The notes below the pieces were generated by a model. The model had not been told where the DNA came from. It ran no database searches and saw only the letters and a program-made list of their open reading frames with translations. Both the position numbers and the translations under genes were made by a program. 61,921 nt of DNA from an uncultured Pseudomonadota bacterium (GTDB lineage Bacteria; Pseudomonadota; Alphaproteobacteria; RUG11792): positions 1 to 61,921 of the forward strand of contig CADBOF010000031.1 in assembly GCA_902796345.1 (NCBI GenBank), read 5' to 3'. This document shows, piece after piece, positions 25,626 to 34,301 of this stretch; within the stretch, counting starts at the first letter, position 1; each line of letters starts with the position of its first letter.

Positions 25626-26984
25626 ATGTCATCGTCAAAAGCTCGGTTTATGTGTCAATCATGTGGAACAGTCTTTTCAAAGTGGGTTGGGCAATGTGAT
25701 GTATGTAAAGAATGGAACTCAGTTATTGAAGAAATGCCTGGTTCGCCAGAACTGGTAGATGCAAAAGTTATGTCGGAGAATTTTTTTACTACCTTATCCG
25801 CTAACACAGAGCAATTCGTAGCCACACGACATAAAACAAGCCTCTCAGAGTTTAACAGGGTATTGGGAGGTGGACTTGTTGATGGTTCCGTAATTCTGCT
25901 TGGAGGAGCTCCTGGAATAGGAAAATCGACACTATTGTTGCAGACAGTTGCTGATATTGAGACACTCAATGATTTTGTATACATATCAGCTGAAGAATCT
26001 GTTGGTCAAGTTCTAATAAGAGCCCAACGTCTTAGCATTGTAAACCCTAGGTTAAAAATAGCATCATCTGCCAATTTAACACAAATTTTAAATGCTTTAA
26101 AAGATATAAAACCGAATAGTATTGTTATCATTGATTCAATCCAAACTGTGTTTTCAGATGCTATACAATCTCCACCAGGAAGCATTTCTCAAGTTCGGTA
26201 TTGCACTCTAGAGCTTGTTAACTTCGCGAAATCTCACAACGTTATTATAATAATTGTCGGTCATGTAACAAAAGACGGAACTATAGCAGGGCCTAAAACT
26301 CTCGAACACATGGTTGATTGTGTATTGAGTTTTGAAGGTGATCGTACATGCGACTATAGAATACTAAGAGGAGATAAAAACCGTTATGGTGCAATTGACG
26401 AAATAGGGGTGTTTTCAATGACCGGTGACGGATTAAAAGAAGTTGCTAATCCATCAGCTGCGTTTTTGTCAGATCGTACCTCAAAAGTAAGTGGTGTAGC
26501 AGTATTTTCAGGCATAGAAGGAACACGTCCGATACTATCTGAAATACAAGCACTTGTTTCAAAAACGGGACTTCAAATTCCTCGGCGTGCAACTATAGGG
26601 TTTGACGTCAATCGGTTATCTATGATTGTGGCAGTCTTATCAAAACGTTGTCGCTTACAGTTTTCTGACAAAGATGTATATATAAACGTCGCGGGAGGAT
26701 TACGAATTAATGAGCCATCAGCTGATTTGGCTGTTGCTTCTGCTATTATTTCTTCAACCTTCAATACTCCATTACCTGCTAATTCCGTATTCTTCGGGGA
26801 AATAGGATTATCAGGGGAAGTTAGGCAGTCGTACCTTGCTTTTTCAAGATTAAAAGAGTCAGAAAAACTAGGATACAACCATGCTTATGCATCAATTTCG
26901 GATATTCCGATAGAAATCGATATGAATGTAACCCGAATTAAATATGTTAGAGATCTTCTCGCAGTTATAAAAACAACTAGTTGA
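25626..26984 (+). CDS. radA: DNA repair protein RadA
   Basis: RadA (Sms) is a RecA-like hexameric helicase that drives branch migration in recombination. The 452-residue protein has the N-terminal zinc finger (C10, C13, C24, C27), Walker A in GGAPGIGKST (about 93-102), the RadA-specific KNRYG at 251-255 (usual KNRFG) and a C-terminal Lon-like domain. It is complete. Its 3' end overlaps the convergent prfB by eight bases. Confidence 0.96.
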   Translation: MSSSKARFMCQSCGTVFSKWVGQCDVCKEWNSVIEEMPGSPELVDAKVMSENFFTTLSANTEQFVATRHKTSLSEFNRVLGGGLVDGSVILLGGAPGIGKSTLLLQTVADIETLNDFVYISAEESVGQVLIRAQRLSIVNPRLKIASSANLTQILNALKDIKPNSIVIIDSIQTVFSDAIQSPPGSISQVRYCTLELVNFAKSHNVIIIIVGHVTKDGTIAGPKTLEHMVDCVLSFEGDRTCDYRILRGDKNRYGAIDEIGVFSMTGDGLKEVANPSAAFLSDRTSKVSGVAVFSGIEGTRPILSEIQALVSKTGLQIPRRATIGFDVNRLSMIVAVLSKRCRLQFSDKDVYINVAGGLRINEPSADLAVASAIISSTFNTPLPANSVFFGEIGLSGEVRQSYLAFSRLKESEKLGYNHAYASISDIPIEIDMNVTRIKYVRDLLAVIKTTS

Positions 26985-28083
26985 CAATTGCAACAGCAGC
27001 TTCTAAAAACTTATTTATATCCCCATCTAGCACACCTTGGGCGTTTGATGTTTCAACGCCAGTACGTAAATCTTTAACCATTTGATACGGTTGCAGAACA
27101 TATGATCTTATTTGATTTCCCCAAGAAATATTTGTTTTATTTAATGAAGCATTTGTTGCATCTTGCTGTTCTTGTAATTTTTTTGCATAAAGTTTTGCCT
27201 TTAGCATTTGCATTGCTATCTCTTTATTTCTATGTTGGGACCTATCAATTTGAGATGCTGTGACTATACCACTAGGGATGTGGGTAATTCTAACAGCACT
27301 TTCAGTTTTGTTGACATGTTGACCGCCTGCGCCAGAAGCTCTATACACGTCAATACGTAAATCAGCGTCGTTTATTTCTATATGAATAGAATTATCAAGC
27401 TCAGGCGTTACTAATACAGACGCAAAACTTGTATGACGTCGTGCATTTGAGTCAAATGGAGATATACGAACAAGCCTATGAATACCGCTTTCTTTTTTTA
27501 ACCATCCGTAAGCTTTATTACCCTTTATGTGCAATACTATCGACTTAACGCCAGCTTCATCACCTATATTTTTATCTGTAATTTTACAACCAAATTTTCG
27601 ACTTTCTGCCCACCTGCTGTACATACGTCCCAGCATTTCTGCCCAATCTTGTGCTTCAGTTCCGCCCGCGCCTGCATTTATTTCAAGAAAACAATTAAGC
27701 ACGTCGTGCTTGTCACTAAGGATTGATTCAATTTGTGTTAAATAAGCCTCGTTTGCTAACAGCTGAAGTTGTTCTGAGAGTTCATTAATTAACGTAATAT
27801 CGCCATCCATTTCCGCTAATTTATAAAGTTCTCTAATGTCAATTAGTTTTGCCTCTATGTTGTCAACAGAGCTCAACATTGCTGCAAGTCTATCTTTTTC
27901 CTTCATTACTTCGGTAGCTTTCTCTGCATCATTCCAAATATTTGGATCTGATGCAGTTTCGGATATTTCTAAAAACTTTTGTTTCGTGTTTTCGTAATCA
28001 ATAAATTTTTTAATCAGATTTATTGAATTTTCTATAGAAACAATGTTTTTCGCGTCAGCGGGGTTCATTACTTTCTCAAGCAA
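26977..28083 (-). CDS. prfB: Peptide chain release factor 2
   Basis: RF2 releases peptides at UAA and UGA. The 368-residue protein has the codon-reading SPF tripeptide (208-210) and the catalytic GGQ (253-255). It is a single uninterrupted frame: the UGA-dependent programmed frameshift near codon 26 found in many bacteria is absent. Its presence, with TGA used to end several genes here, shows that UGA is still a stop codon in this organism. The start overlaps trxB by eight bases. Confidence 0.96.
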   Translation of the reverse strand: MLEKVMNPADAKNIVSIENSINLIKKFIDYENTKQKFLEISETASDPNIWNDAEKATEVMKEKDRLAAMLSSVDNIEAKLIDIRELYKLAEMDGDITLINELSEQLQLLANEAYLTQIESILSDKHDVLNCFLEINAGAGGTEAQDWAEMLGRMYSRWAESRKFGCKITDKNIGDEAGVKSIVLHIKGNKAYGWLKKESGIHRLVRISPFDSNARRHTSFASVLVTPELDNSIHIEINDADLRIDVYRASGAGGQHVNKTESAVRITHIPSGIVTASQIDRSQHRNKEIAMQMLKAKLYAKKLQEQQDATNASLNKTNISWGNQIRSYVLQPYQMVKDLRTGVETSNAQGVLDGDINKFLEAAVAIVN

Positions 28084-28975
28084 TAAGTTGTGTTTGTATA
28101 GTACGCGAAGCTAAAGCCCCTTGACCAGCGGCATATATTGCTTGTCTTAAAGAGCCACTTACACAATCTCCAGCTGCGTATATTCCATTAACTGATGTTT
28201 TTGTGTTATTTGCGATTATGTAACCATCATCATCTAAGTCTATAACACCTTTTACAAACTCCGTTACTGGACGCGTTCCTACTGCTATAAACAAACCGTC
28301 AATTTGTGTTTCGTGTGTCGTTCCGTTTTTTGTGTTACATATTTCAATACTGTGTAGTTTGTTATCACCTAGTATTTTTATAACTTCACTATTCCAAATA
28401 CATTTGATCTTTTTATTATTGAATAATTTTTCTTGTTCTAATTTATCGGCTTTCAGTGTATCTCTTCTATGAATTAGAAAAACCTCAGAAGCCAGACTTG
28501 CTAAAAATAGCGCTTCCATAACTGCGGAATTTCCACCACCAACAACGGCAACTTTTTTATTTTTATAAAACGCTCCATCGCATGTTGCACACCATGATAC
28601 ACCTTTATTAGTAAACTCAGTTTCTCCTGGTATGCATAATGTCTTTTGTGTGCAACCAGTCGCTATTAATACAGCTTTTGCGTGTATTGTTTTTTTACTT
28701 TCAAGCGTTATAACGCGTTCCACAGAAACCGTTGATACGCTATCGTACACGAATTCTGTGCCAAACTTTGTAGCTTGGTCCATCATTCGCATCATGAGGT
28801 CCACCCCAAGAATTGGATCTGGGAACCCAGGATAATTTTCTACCAAGTTTGTCTTTGTAAGTTGTCCGCCTGGGATATTTCCCGATATTATCACCGGCTT
28901 AAACCCTGCCCGTCCCAAATATATCGCACACGTAAGACCAGCAACTCCTGATCCTATTATTACAACGTCATTCAT
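28076..28975 (-). CDS. trxB: Thioredoxin reductase
   Basis: TrxB passes electrons from NADPH through FAD to thioredoxin. The 299-residue flavoprotein has the FAD motif IIGSGVAGL near the start, the redox disulfide CATC (C129, C132), the NADPH-binding VVGGGNSAVMEA segment and the C-terminal YAAGDC motif. It lies ten bases downstream of fabG in the fabD-fabG-trxB-prfB run. Confidence 0.95.
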   Translation of the reverse strand: MNDVVIIGSGVAGLTCAIYLGRAGFKPVIISGNIPGGQLTKTNLVENYPGFPDPILGVDLMMRMMDQATKFGTEFVYDSVSTVSVERVITLESKKTIHAKAVLIATGCTQKTLCIPGETEFTNKGVSWCATCDGAFYKNKKVAVVGGGNSAVMEALFLASLASEVFLIHRRDTLKADKLEQEKLFNNKKIKCIWNSEVIKILGDNKLHSIEICNTKNGTTHETQIDGLFIAVGTRPVTEFVKGVIDLDDDGYIIANNTKTSVNGIYAAGDCVSGSLRQAIYAAGQGALASRTIQTQLIA

Positions 28976-28985
28976 ACTATCTCCT

Positions 28986-29747
28986 CTATTTCATCAACAT
29001 TCCGCCATTTACATGTAACGTTTGCCCAGTTATATACCTGGCCTCTCTTGATGCGAGGAACGTTACAGCATAAGCAATTTCGTCTGGTTCCCCCATATAT
29101 CCTACAGGGATTTTACTAATAAAAGCATTTTTGGCATCTTGAGATAAAACCTCTGTCATCGGTGACTTTATTGCTCCCGGAGCTATGCAATTGACCGTAA
29201 TACCACGTTGAGCATATTCACGTGCTATTGTTTTTGTTAAACCTAACAGAGCGGATTTACTAGAACAATAATTAGACTGTCCAGGATTACCAGTAAATGC
29301 TACAACTGACGATATATTTATAATTCGTCCAAATTTTCGCCGAGCCATGGATAAAACAGCCGACTGAGAAAGCAAAAATGGAACCTTAAAGTTTAAGTTC
29401 ATTACTTTGTCAAGGCTTTCTTCTGTCATTCTCACAAATAAACAGTCTTTATCAATCCCAGCATTATTAACTAGAACATCTATTTGCCCAAAATTTTGTT
29501 CAATTTCATTAAAAACGTTTTTTACTGCCTGCATATTGCTTAAATCTTGAATAAAAATATCGGGAGTACAACCCGTTATTGTCGCAACCTCTTCTGATGA
29601 AGATTTAAGCGCGTCGTCTTTGTAATCTAACATTACAACTTTCGCGCCCTGTTTGGCTAAAGCGATAGAAGTTTTTAAACCTATGCTACCAGCAGCACCA
29701 GTAACTAAAGCTCTCATTCCATCTAAACAAAATAATTTATCATTCAT
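28986..29747 (-). CDS. fabG: 3-oxoacyl-[acyl-carrier-protein] reductase
   Basis: FabG reduces 3-oxoacyl-ACP with NADPH in each cycle of fatty-acid elongation. The 253-residue short-chain dehydrogenase has the TGAAGSIG nucleotide loop (16-23), NNAG (94-97), the catalytic serine in NISSVV (S147), and the Y160/K164 pair in YCSSK. It follows fabD by five bases. The expected acpP and fabF are not next to it. Confidence 0.95.
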   Translation of the reverse strand: MNDKLFCLDGMRALVTGAAGSIGLKTSIALAKQGAKVVMLDYKDDALKSSSEEVATITGCTPDIFIQDLSNMQAVKNVFNEIEQNFGQIDVLVNNAGIDKDCLFVRMTEESLDKVMNLNFKVPFLLSQSAVLSMARRKFGRIINISSVVAFTGNPGQSNYCSSKSALLGLTKTIAREYAQRGITVNCIAPGAIKSPMTEVLSQDAKNAFISKIPVGYMGEPDEIAYAVTFLASREARYITGQTLHVNGGMLMK

Positions 29748-29752
29748 AACTC

Positions 29753-30859
29753 TTACCTTTTCATAAAATCGTCAATTTGACTTATTGTTTCTAAACTAAT
29801 AACTGACATATTCGGATAATCACGTTTTATCATTCCAGTTAAAACATGTCCGGGACACAGCTCAACAATCTCTGCGATGTCACTATCACGGGCTATTATA
29901 TCAATTGTTTCTCGCCACCGTACTTTGTTTACCATTTGGTTTACCAGTTCATCACATATAGTATCTTTATCTCGTATTGAAGTGACAGTAACATTTGATA
30001 TTATCGGTATTTGAGGATCATTAAACCTATTCTTAAAACTTAATAAGTACTTATCCAACTCAATTGCTGACTTACCCATTAATGGACTATGAAAGGCTCC
30101 TGAGGTGTTCAGATTTATAGCCTTTAATGCTGGATACTTCTCTGTTATTGACATAACCATCGCCTTGACCGTGTCCATATTTCCACTTAATACAATTTGC
30201 GTATTTGAATTATCATTTGCTATTACACATACACCAAGTTGATCTGATTGTGAATTTACTAAATTCTCTAAAATTTCAAAAAGTGGTTTATCATTATTTG
30301 TTTTTCCAACTATGGCGGTCATAACATATTTTTGTTTATCTTCACAAGCTTCAGATACTTCTTTCCCACATCTTCTAATAGACTTTGATTCGTTATTTAA
30401 GGTGAAAGCTCCTAATGATTGCAATGTTATATCCATTTTTTCAGCTATGTTTGTCATCAAATAATTTTGATTGGGATTACAAGCTTTAGCCATTATTTCA
30501 CCACGTTTCCTGACAATTCTAGAAGCATCTCTTAAATTGAAAACTCCAGATGCGTATAATGCAGTATATTCGCCTAGTGAATGCCCAGCTAAATATTTAA
30601 ACTGTTGTTTTAGATCAAGACCGTATTCTTTTTGTAAAACGTTTAGGCAAATTGCTCCGAGTGCAAATATAGCAAGTTGTGCGTTGTCAGTTCTTGATAA
30701 CTCTTTATTGGAACCGTTTTCGACAACGTTCGATATTTTGGTCGATACAGCATCTTCTATTTCGTCTAATACAAGTTGCGCTATAGGAAACGCACTTACA
30801 AATGGTGCAAACATTCCGATTTTTTGAGTTCCTTGTCCTGGAAATAATAACGCTTTCAC
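29753..30859 (-). CDS. fabD: Malonyl-CoA:ACP transacylase with an internal duplication
   Basis: FabD loads malonyl groups onto acyl carrier protein. GQGTQ opens the protein, S94 sits in the GHSLGE nucleophile elbow, and SGAFHSPLM carries the second catalytic residue (His). At 368 residues it is about 55 longer than usual. The excess is explained by a segment that repeats: residues 117-161 and 162-206 align without gaps over the first 25 positions at an offset of 45. Matching residues include R, G, AC, Q, Y, MT, I and K, and the DNA is also recognisably similar. The extra copy lies in the small subdomain near the substrate channel, so activity is probable but not assured. Confidence 0.92.
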   Translation of the reverse strand: MKALLFPGQGTQKIGMFAPFVSAFPIAQLVLDEIEDAVSTKISNVVENGSNKELSRTDNAQLAIFALGAICLNVLQKEYGLDLKQQFKYLAGHSLGEYTALYASGVFNLRDASRIVRKRGEIMAKACNPNQNYLMTNIAEKMDITLQSLGAFTLNNESKSIRRCGKEVSEACEDKQKYVMTAIVGKTNNDKPLFEILENLVNSQSDQLGVCVIANDNSNTQIVLSGNMDTVKAMVMSITEKYPALKAINLNTSGAFHSPLMGKSAIELDKYLLSFKNRFNDPQIPIISNVTVTSIRDKDTICDELVNQMVNKVRWRETIDIIARDSDIAEIVELCPGHVLTGMIKRDYPNMSVISLETISQIDDFMKR

Positions 30860-30871
30860 ATTCTACTCCAT

Positions 30872-30902
30872 AAAAAACGCCTGCCGATTTTTTCGACAGA
30901 CG
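30872..30902 (-). terminator. Intrinsic terminator after rpsO
   Basis: On the minus strand CGTCTGTCGA (30902-30893) pairs with TCGGCAGGCG (30887-30878) over ten pairs including two G-U. The loop is five bases and six U follow (30877-30872). It closes the mreB-yggT-truB-rpsO run and separates it from fabD. Confidence 0.85.
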
Positions 30903-30908
30903 ATAATA

Positions 30909-31202
30909 TTATTTACGCAAACCTAATTTTGTAATAAGATTTTGATACCTTACTTCGTCAATGCGTTTCAGGTATTTTAATAATCTTCTACGTTTTCCTA
31001 CAAGTATAAGCAATCCGCGTTTTGTGTGGTAATCGTGTTTATGAACTTTTACGTGAGCCGTCAAGTTTTTAATACGAAACGTCAGCACAGCGACCTGAAC
31101 CTCAGGTGAACCGCAATCACCTTCATGAGTTGCGTACTCTTTTATAATCTGCTGTTTTAGCTCAGGCGTTATTTTCACCTGTTCATTTAAAATTTCCGAC
31201 AT
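30909..31202 (-). CDS. rpsO: 30S ribosomal protein S15
   Basis: S15 is a primary binder of 16S rRNA in the platform. The 97-residue protein has the hallmark [17 protein letters not shown] segment and the [16 protein letters not shown] helix. It is about eight residues longer than E. coli S15 at the N-terminus. It lies one base after truB, the common truB-rpsO pairing. Confidence 0.97.
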   Translation of the reverse strand: MSEILNEQVKITPELKQQIIKEYATHEGDCGSPEVQVAVLTFRIKNLTAHVKVHKHDYHTKRGLLILVGKRRRLLKYLKRIDEVRYQNLITKLGLRK

Positions 31203-31203
31203 C

Positions 31204-32106
31204 TTAAACTCCTATATCTCTGATTAATTTTTCGGGTTGCAAACAGCCGTCAACACACCTAGACAAATTTATAAAACCATTAGATGCCTTGATAAGGTAT
31301 AATCCATTATTTCGGTTCCAGTTAATCTTTCTGCCCATACGTAAATCAGTTGCTTTTTTGTCCGTTATATCAACAACAGGGATGTCGTCCAGTACGTTTT
31401 CAACGGACAACCAAAAGTTATTATTGCTTACAACCTCATCTATATTGTTTTTGTTATCGCGGATAAAGTCAAGAGAAATGCCGGTATCGTAAAAAGCTAT
31501 TTTTGTTCTACGTAGCAATTTTGTATATCCAACTGTGTTTAATGCTAATGCAATGTCTTCAGATAAAGATCTTATATAAGTTCCAGCCGATACTGTTACT
31601 TCCAACTCATAAGTTTTGACGTCAATTTGCGCAATGAGTTTTAGTTCATATACTACTACCGTTTTAGGTTTTATCTCTGGTGTAATGCCTTTACGCATTA
31701 GTTCATATGCATGTTTTCCATTTATTTTTGTCGCGGAGTAAAAATGTGGTTTTTGTTGTATCTTTCCAGTAAATTTTGGCAATATATTCTCAACATTTTG
31801 AGCAGACGGAATATTACGTGATGTTTCAATAACAGAGCCTGTAACATCTCCAGTATCTGTTTTTTTCCCAAATTCAATTTCGAATCTATACGTTTTTACG
31901 TCATTCCATCTTATATATGGAATTAATTTTGTCGCTCCATTAAAAGCAACTGGCAATAGCCCGCTCGCAAAGGGATCAAGCGTTCCCAAATGTCCAACTT
32001 TCGAAAGATTAAAGGCGCGTTTACATACTTTATCAACAATCGTTGAAGTAATCCCTGAAGGTTTGTCTACAAATAATATTCCTACTAATTCAATATTGAA
32101 TTTCAT
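31204..32106 (-). CDS. truB: tRNA pseudouridine-55 synthase
   Basis: TruB makes pseudouridine 55 in the T loop of all tRNAs. The 300-residue protein begins with [14 protein letters not shown] and has the catalytic aspartate in [17 protein letters not shown]-terminal PUA-like extension follows. It is directly upstream of rpsO and 23 bases downstream of yggT. Confidence 0.95.
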   Translation of the reverse strand: MKFNIELVGILFVDKPSGITSTIVDKVCKRAFNLSKVGHLGTLDPFASGLLPVAFNGATKLIPYIRWNDVKTYRFEIEFGKKTDTGDVTGSVIETSRNIPSAQNVENILPKFTGKIQQKPHFYSATKINGKHAYELMRKGITPEIKPKTVVVYELKLIAQIDVKTYELEVTVSAGTYIRSLSEDIALALNTVGYTKLLRRTKIAFYDTGISLDFIRDNKNNIDEVVSNNNFWLSVENVLDDIPVVDITDKKATDLRMGRKINWNRNNGLYLIKASNGFINLSRCVDGCLQPEKLIRDIGV

Positions 32107-32129
32107 AAATACAAAATAGATATAGAATT

Positions 32130-32435
32130 CTAAATTTTTAACAAAAGCATAAATAACAAACTTAAGACGTAATGTATTCCTTCAATTGCCAAAAATACTA
32201 AAATTGGCGAAAAGTCCAGTCCCATTATTGGTGGAACAAACTGTCTGCAGTACGCGAACATTGGTTCTATCTTTTCACCCAGAAATGAGTATATCTTAAC
32301 AAAAGCATTATTACTTTTTGGACGAACAACCGCAACAATCCATCCCATAAGTATGTACACGGATATAACAATCGCTAAGCTTTGAAGAATAGATTTTATA
32401 ACGTAATACAAAAAAATTAGAAAACTATTTAGCAT
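32130..32435 (-). CDS. yggT: YggT family membrane protein
   Basis: A 101-residue inner-membrane protein with two hydrophobic blocks (about residues 5-32 and 65-98). The intervening segment holds the YGGT-family patterns YSFLGEKIEPMFAYCRQFVPP and GLDFSPILVFL. Its role is not settled; family members have been linked to cell division and osmotic tolerance. It is nine bases downstream of mreB. Confidence 0.85.
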   Translation of the reverse strand: MLNSFLIFLYYVIKSILQSLAIVISVYILMGWIVAVVRPKSNNAFVKIYSFLGEKIEPMFAYCRQFVPPIMGLDFSPILVFLAIEGIHYVLSLLFMLLLKI

Positions 32436-32444
32436 AATTTTACA

Positions 32445-33485
32445 TTAACAGGCTTTTTGTAAAATAGCATTACATTTTGTTACTTCATTTAGAGAGGCGC
32501 CTGTTCCTAACACAACGCAATCCAAAGGGCTATCCGCAACTTTTACATTTACTCCACTTATATTTTTTATGACGCTAGGTAAATTAGCAAGCAAAGCTCC
32601 TCCGCCTGTAAGCATTATTCCTGTTTCAATTATATCTGCAACAAGCTCTGGAGGTGTTCGTTCAAGTGCGTCTTTAACTCCTCTAGCTATTTCTGATATA
32701 GGTATCGTCAATGCTTCAGCAACTTGCTTTTGAGACAATTCCATATCTCGTGGTTTTCCATCAATCAAACTTCTTCCCCTTACAAGCATTTTTATGTTTT
32801 CACTTTCTGTAGTACAAATTGCTGAACCTATTTCCTGTTTTATTTTTTCAGCTGTAGATTCTCCTATAAGCAGATTGAAGTTTTTTCGAATATAGTCAAT
32901 TATTTCGTCGTCCATTCGATCACCGCCGACACGCAAAGATGATGCAAGGACTATGCCACCAAGAGAAACAACAGCAACTTCAGTCGTTCCACCTCCTATA
33001 TCGACAACTATAGAGCCTCTAGGTTCTGCTACTGGCAAACCTGCGCCTATAGCAGCAGCCATTGGTTCTTCAATTAAAAAAACTTCTCTCGCGCCAGCCG
33101 TTTCCGCAGCTTCTTCTATAGCTTTTCTCTCAACTGCGGTTGCTCCATATGGAACACATATAACAATGCGTGGCGAAGTAAAGATACTTCTATTATGTAC
33201 ATGTTTTATAAAATACTTTATCATCTCTTGAGCAATTTCGAAATCAGCTATAACCCCATCTCTTAAAGGTCTTATTGCTCGAATATAATCTGGAGTACGT
33301 CCTAGCATTCTTTTTGCTTCAGCACCAACCGCTAATACATTTGGCTTTCCACTTATCGTTGCAACAGCCACGACAGATGGTTCATTTAAAACTATTCCTT
33401 TTCCGCTTACATAAACAAGAGTATTTGCTGTTCCAAGATCTATTGCCATATCCGTTGACAGCAATCCGAAAAATTTATTGAACAT
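32445..33485 (-). CDS. mreB: Rod-shape actin homologue MreB
   Basis: MreB is the bacterial actin that guides the elongation machinery. The 346-residue protein has the phosphate-1 loop MAIDLGTANTLVYV, phosphate-2 VVDIGGGTTEVAVVS and the adenosine segment TGGGALL. It is complete. mreC, mreD and rodA are not next to it, where yggT follows instead. It fits with the class A PBP at 11.4 kb in showing that a wall is made. Confidence 0.96.
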   Translation of the reverse strand: MFNKFFGLLSTDMAIDLGTANTLVYVSGKGIVLNEPSVVAVATISGKPNVLAVGAEAKRMLGRTPDYIRAIRPLRDGVIADFEIAQEMIKYFIKHVHNRSIFTSPRIVICVPYGATAVERKAIEEAAETAGAREVFLIEEPMAAAIGAGLPVAEPRGSIVVDIGGGTTEVAVVSLGGIVLASSLRVGGDRMDDEIIDYIRKNFNLLIGESTAEKIKQEIGSAICTTESENIKMLVRGRSLIDGKPRDMELSQKQVAEALTIPISEIARGVKDALERTPPELVADIIETGIMLTGGGALLANLPSVIKNISGVNVKVADSPLDCVVLGTGASLNEVTKCNAILQKAC

Positions 33486-33635
33486 GAGGATTTAAATTTC
33501 AATCTTTACTAGCTCATTGTAGAATATTTTAATTTTCGTTAACACTGACTAGTAAGCAAAATAGATGCAATTTACTTGCATGAACCCGGTTTTTAGATAA
33601 CAATATAATAAAACACGAATAATATTAACTAAACT

Positions 33636-34127
33636 CTAATTGGATAATATGTATGCCTTAAAGGACTTCACATTCTCGTTATTCTTCACATATACCTTAA
33701 GAAACGAGGCGTAATCATCTAAGTTTTTTGAAATAAAAAAAAGAATAAAATCCAAACCTTCAATTGTTGTTTTTACGTCGACTACACTATTCACTCTTTT
33801 CATCGTTTCTAAAAAACGTTTTCCAATTTCAAATCTTTGTGAAAGCAAACTAACAACGATAACGGCATTAACCTCATACCCCAATCTTTTGTAATTAATT
33901 ATCGCTCTATATCCAGCAATAACGCCTTCATTTTCTAATCCTCTCAATCTTCTTAAACACGGAGGTGGCGATAACCCCACTTGCTTAGCAAGTTCTACGT
34001 TTGACATTCGACCGTTTTGTTGTAAGAAACTTACTATTCTCTTATCGATTTCATCTAATATCGGCTTCTGATGTTCGAATTTATGCCATACATTTTCGCC
34101 TTGATTTTTTAAAAGATTATTTTTCAT
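33636..34127 (-). CDS. Lrp/AsnC family transcriptional regulator
   Basis: The protein has a winged helix-turn-helix (LDEIDKRIVSFLQQNGRMSNVELAKQVGLSPPPCLRRLRGL) and a C-terminal RAM domain, as in leucine-responsive regulators that sense amino acids. The ATG at 34127 gives 163 residues. Upstream in-frame ATGs at 34148 and 34202 give longer N-terminal tails not typical of the family. Lrp proteins often bind their own promoters; targets here are unknown. It is transcribed towards mreB with a 150-base gap that holds a short ATGCAA/TTGCAT dyad at 33565-33581. Confidence 0.88.
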   Translation of the reverse strand: MKNNLLKNQGENVWHKFEHQKPILDEIDKRIVSFLQQNGRMSNVELAKQVGLSPPPCLRRLRGLENEGVIAGYRAIINYKRLGYEVNAVIVVSLLSQRFEIGKRFLETMKRVNSVVDVKTTIEGLDFILFFISKNLDDYASFLKVYVKNNENVKSFKAYILSN

Positions 34128-34301
34128 TGCAGGACAATCTTTCCTCATTTTTAATAAAAAAAATATCGGATTAATTTGTAATTTTAAACGCGAAAGTTTC
34201 AAACTGTTCGCGAAATTTTTAGGTTTTATCGTATCCTCTATTTTTCATAAATCATGTTATTATTAAAAATAATAAACGTGATCAAATGGCATGCAAAAAC
34301 T

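Noticed and set aside
25501-25632. A 43-codon minus-strand frame ending KKVYVNDGG between radA and the outer-membrane protein gene
   Set aside because: It overlaps the radA start on the opposite strand, has no visible ribosome binding site and matches nothing known; kept out of the gene list.
26977-28083. Programmed frameshift in prfB
   Set aside because: The gene is a single frame with no UGA near codon 26, so the usual autoregulatory frameshift is absent.
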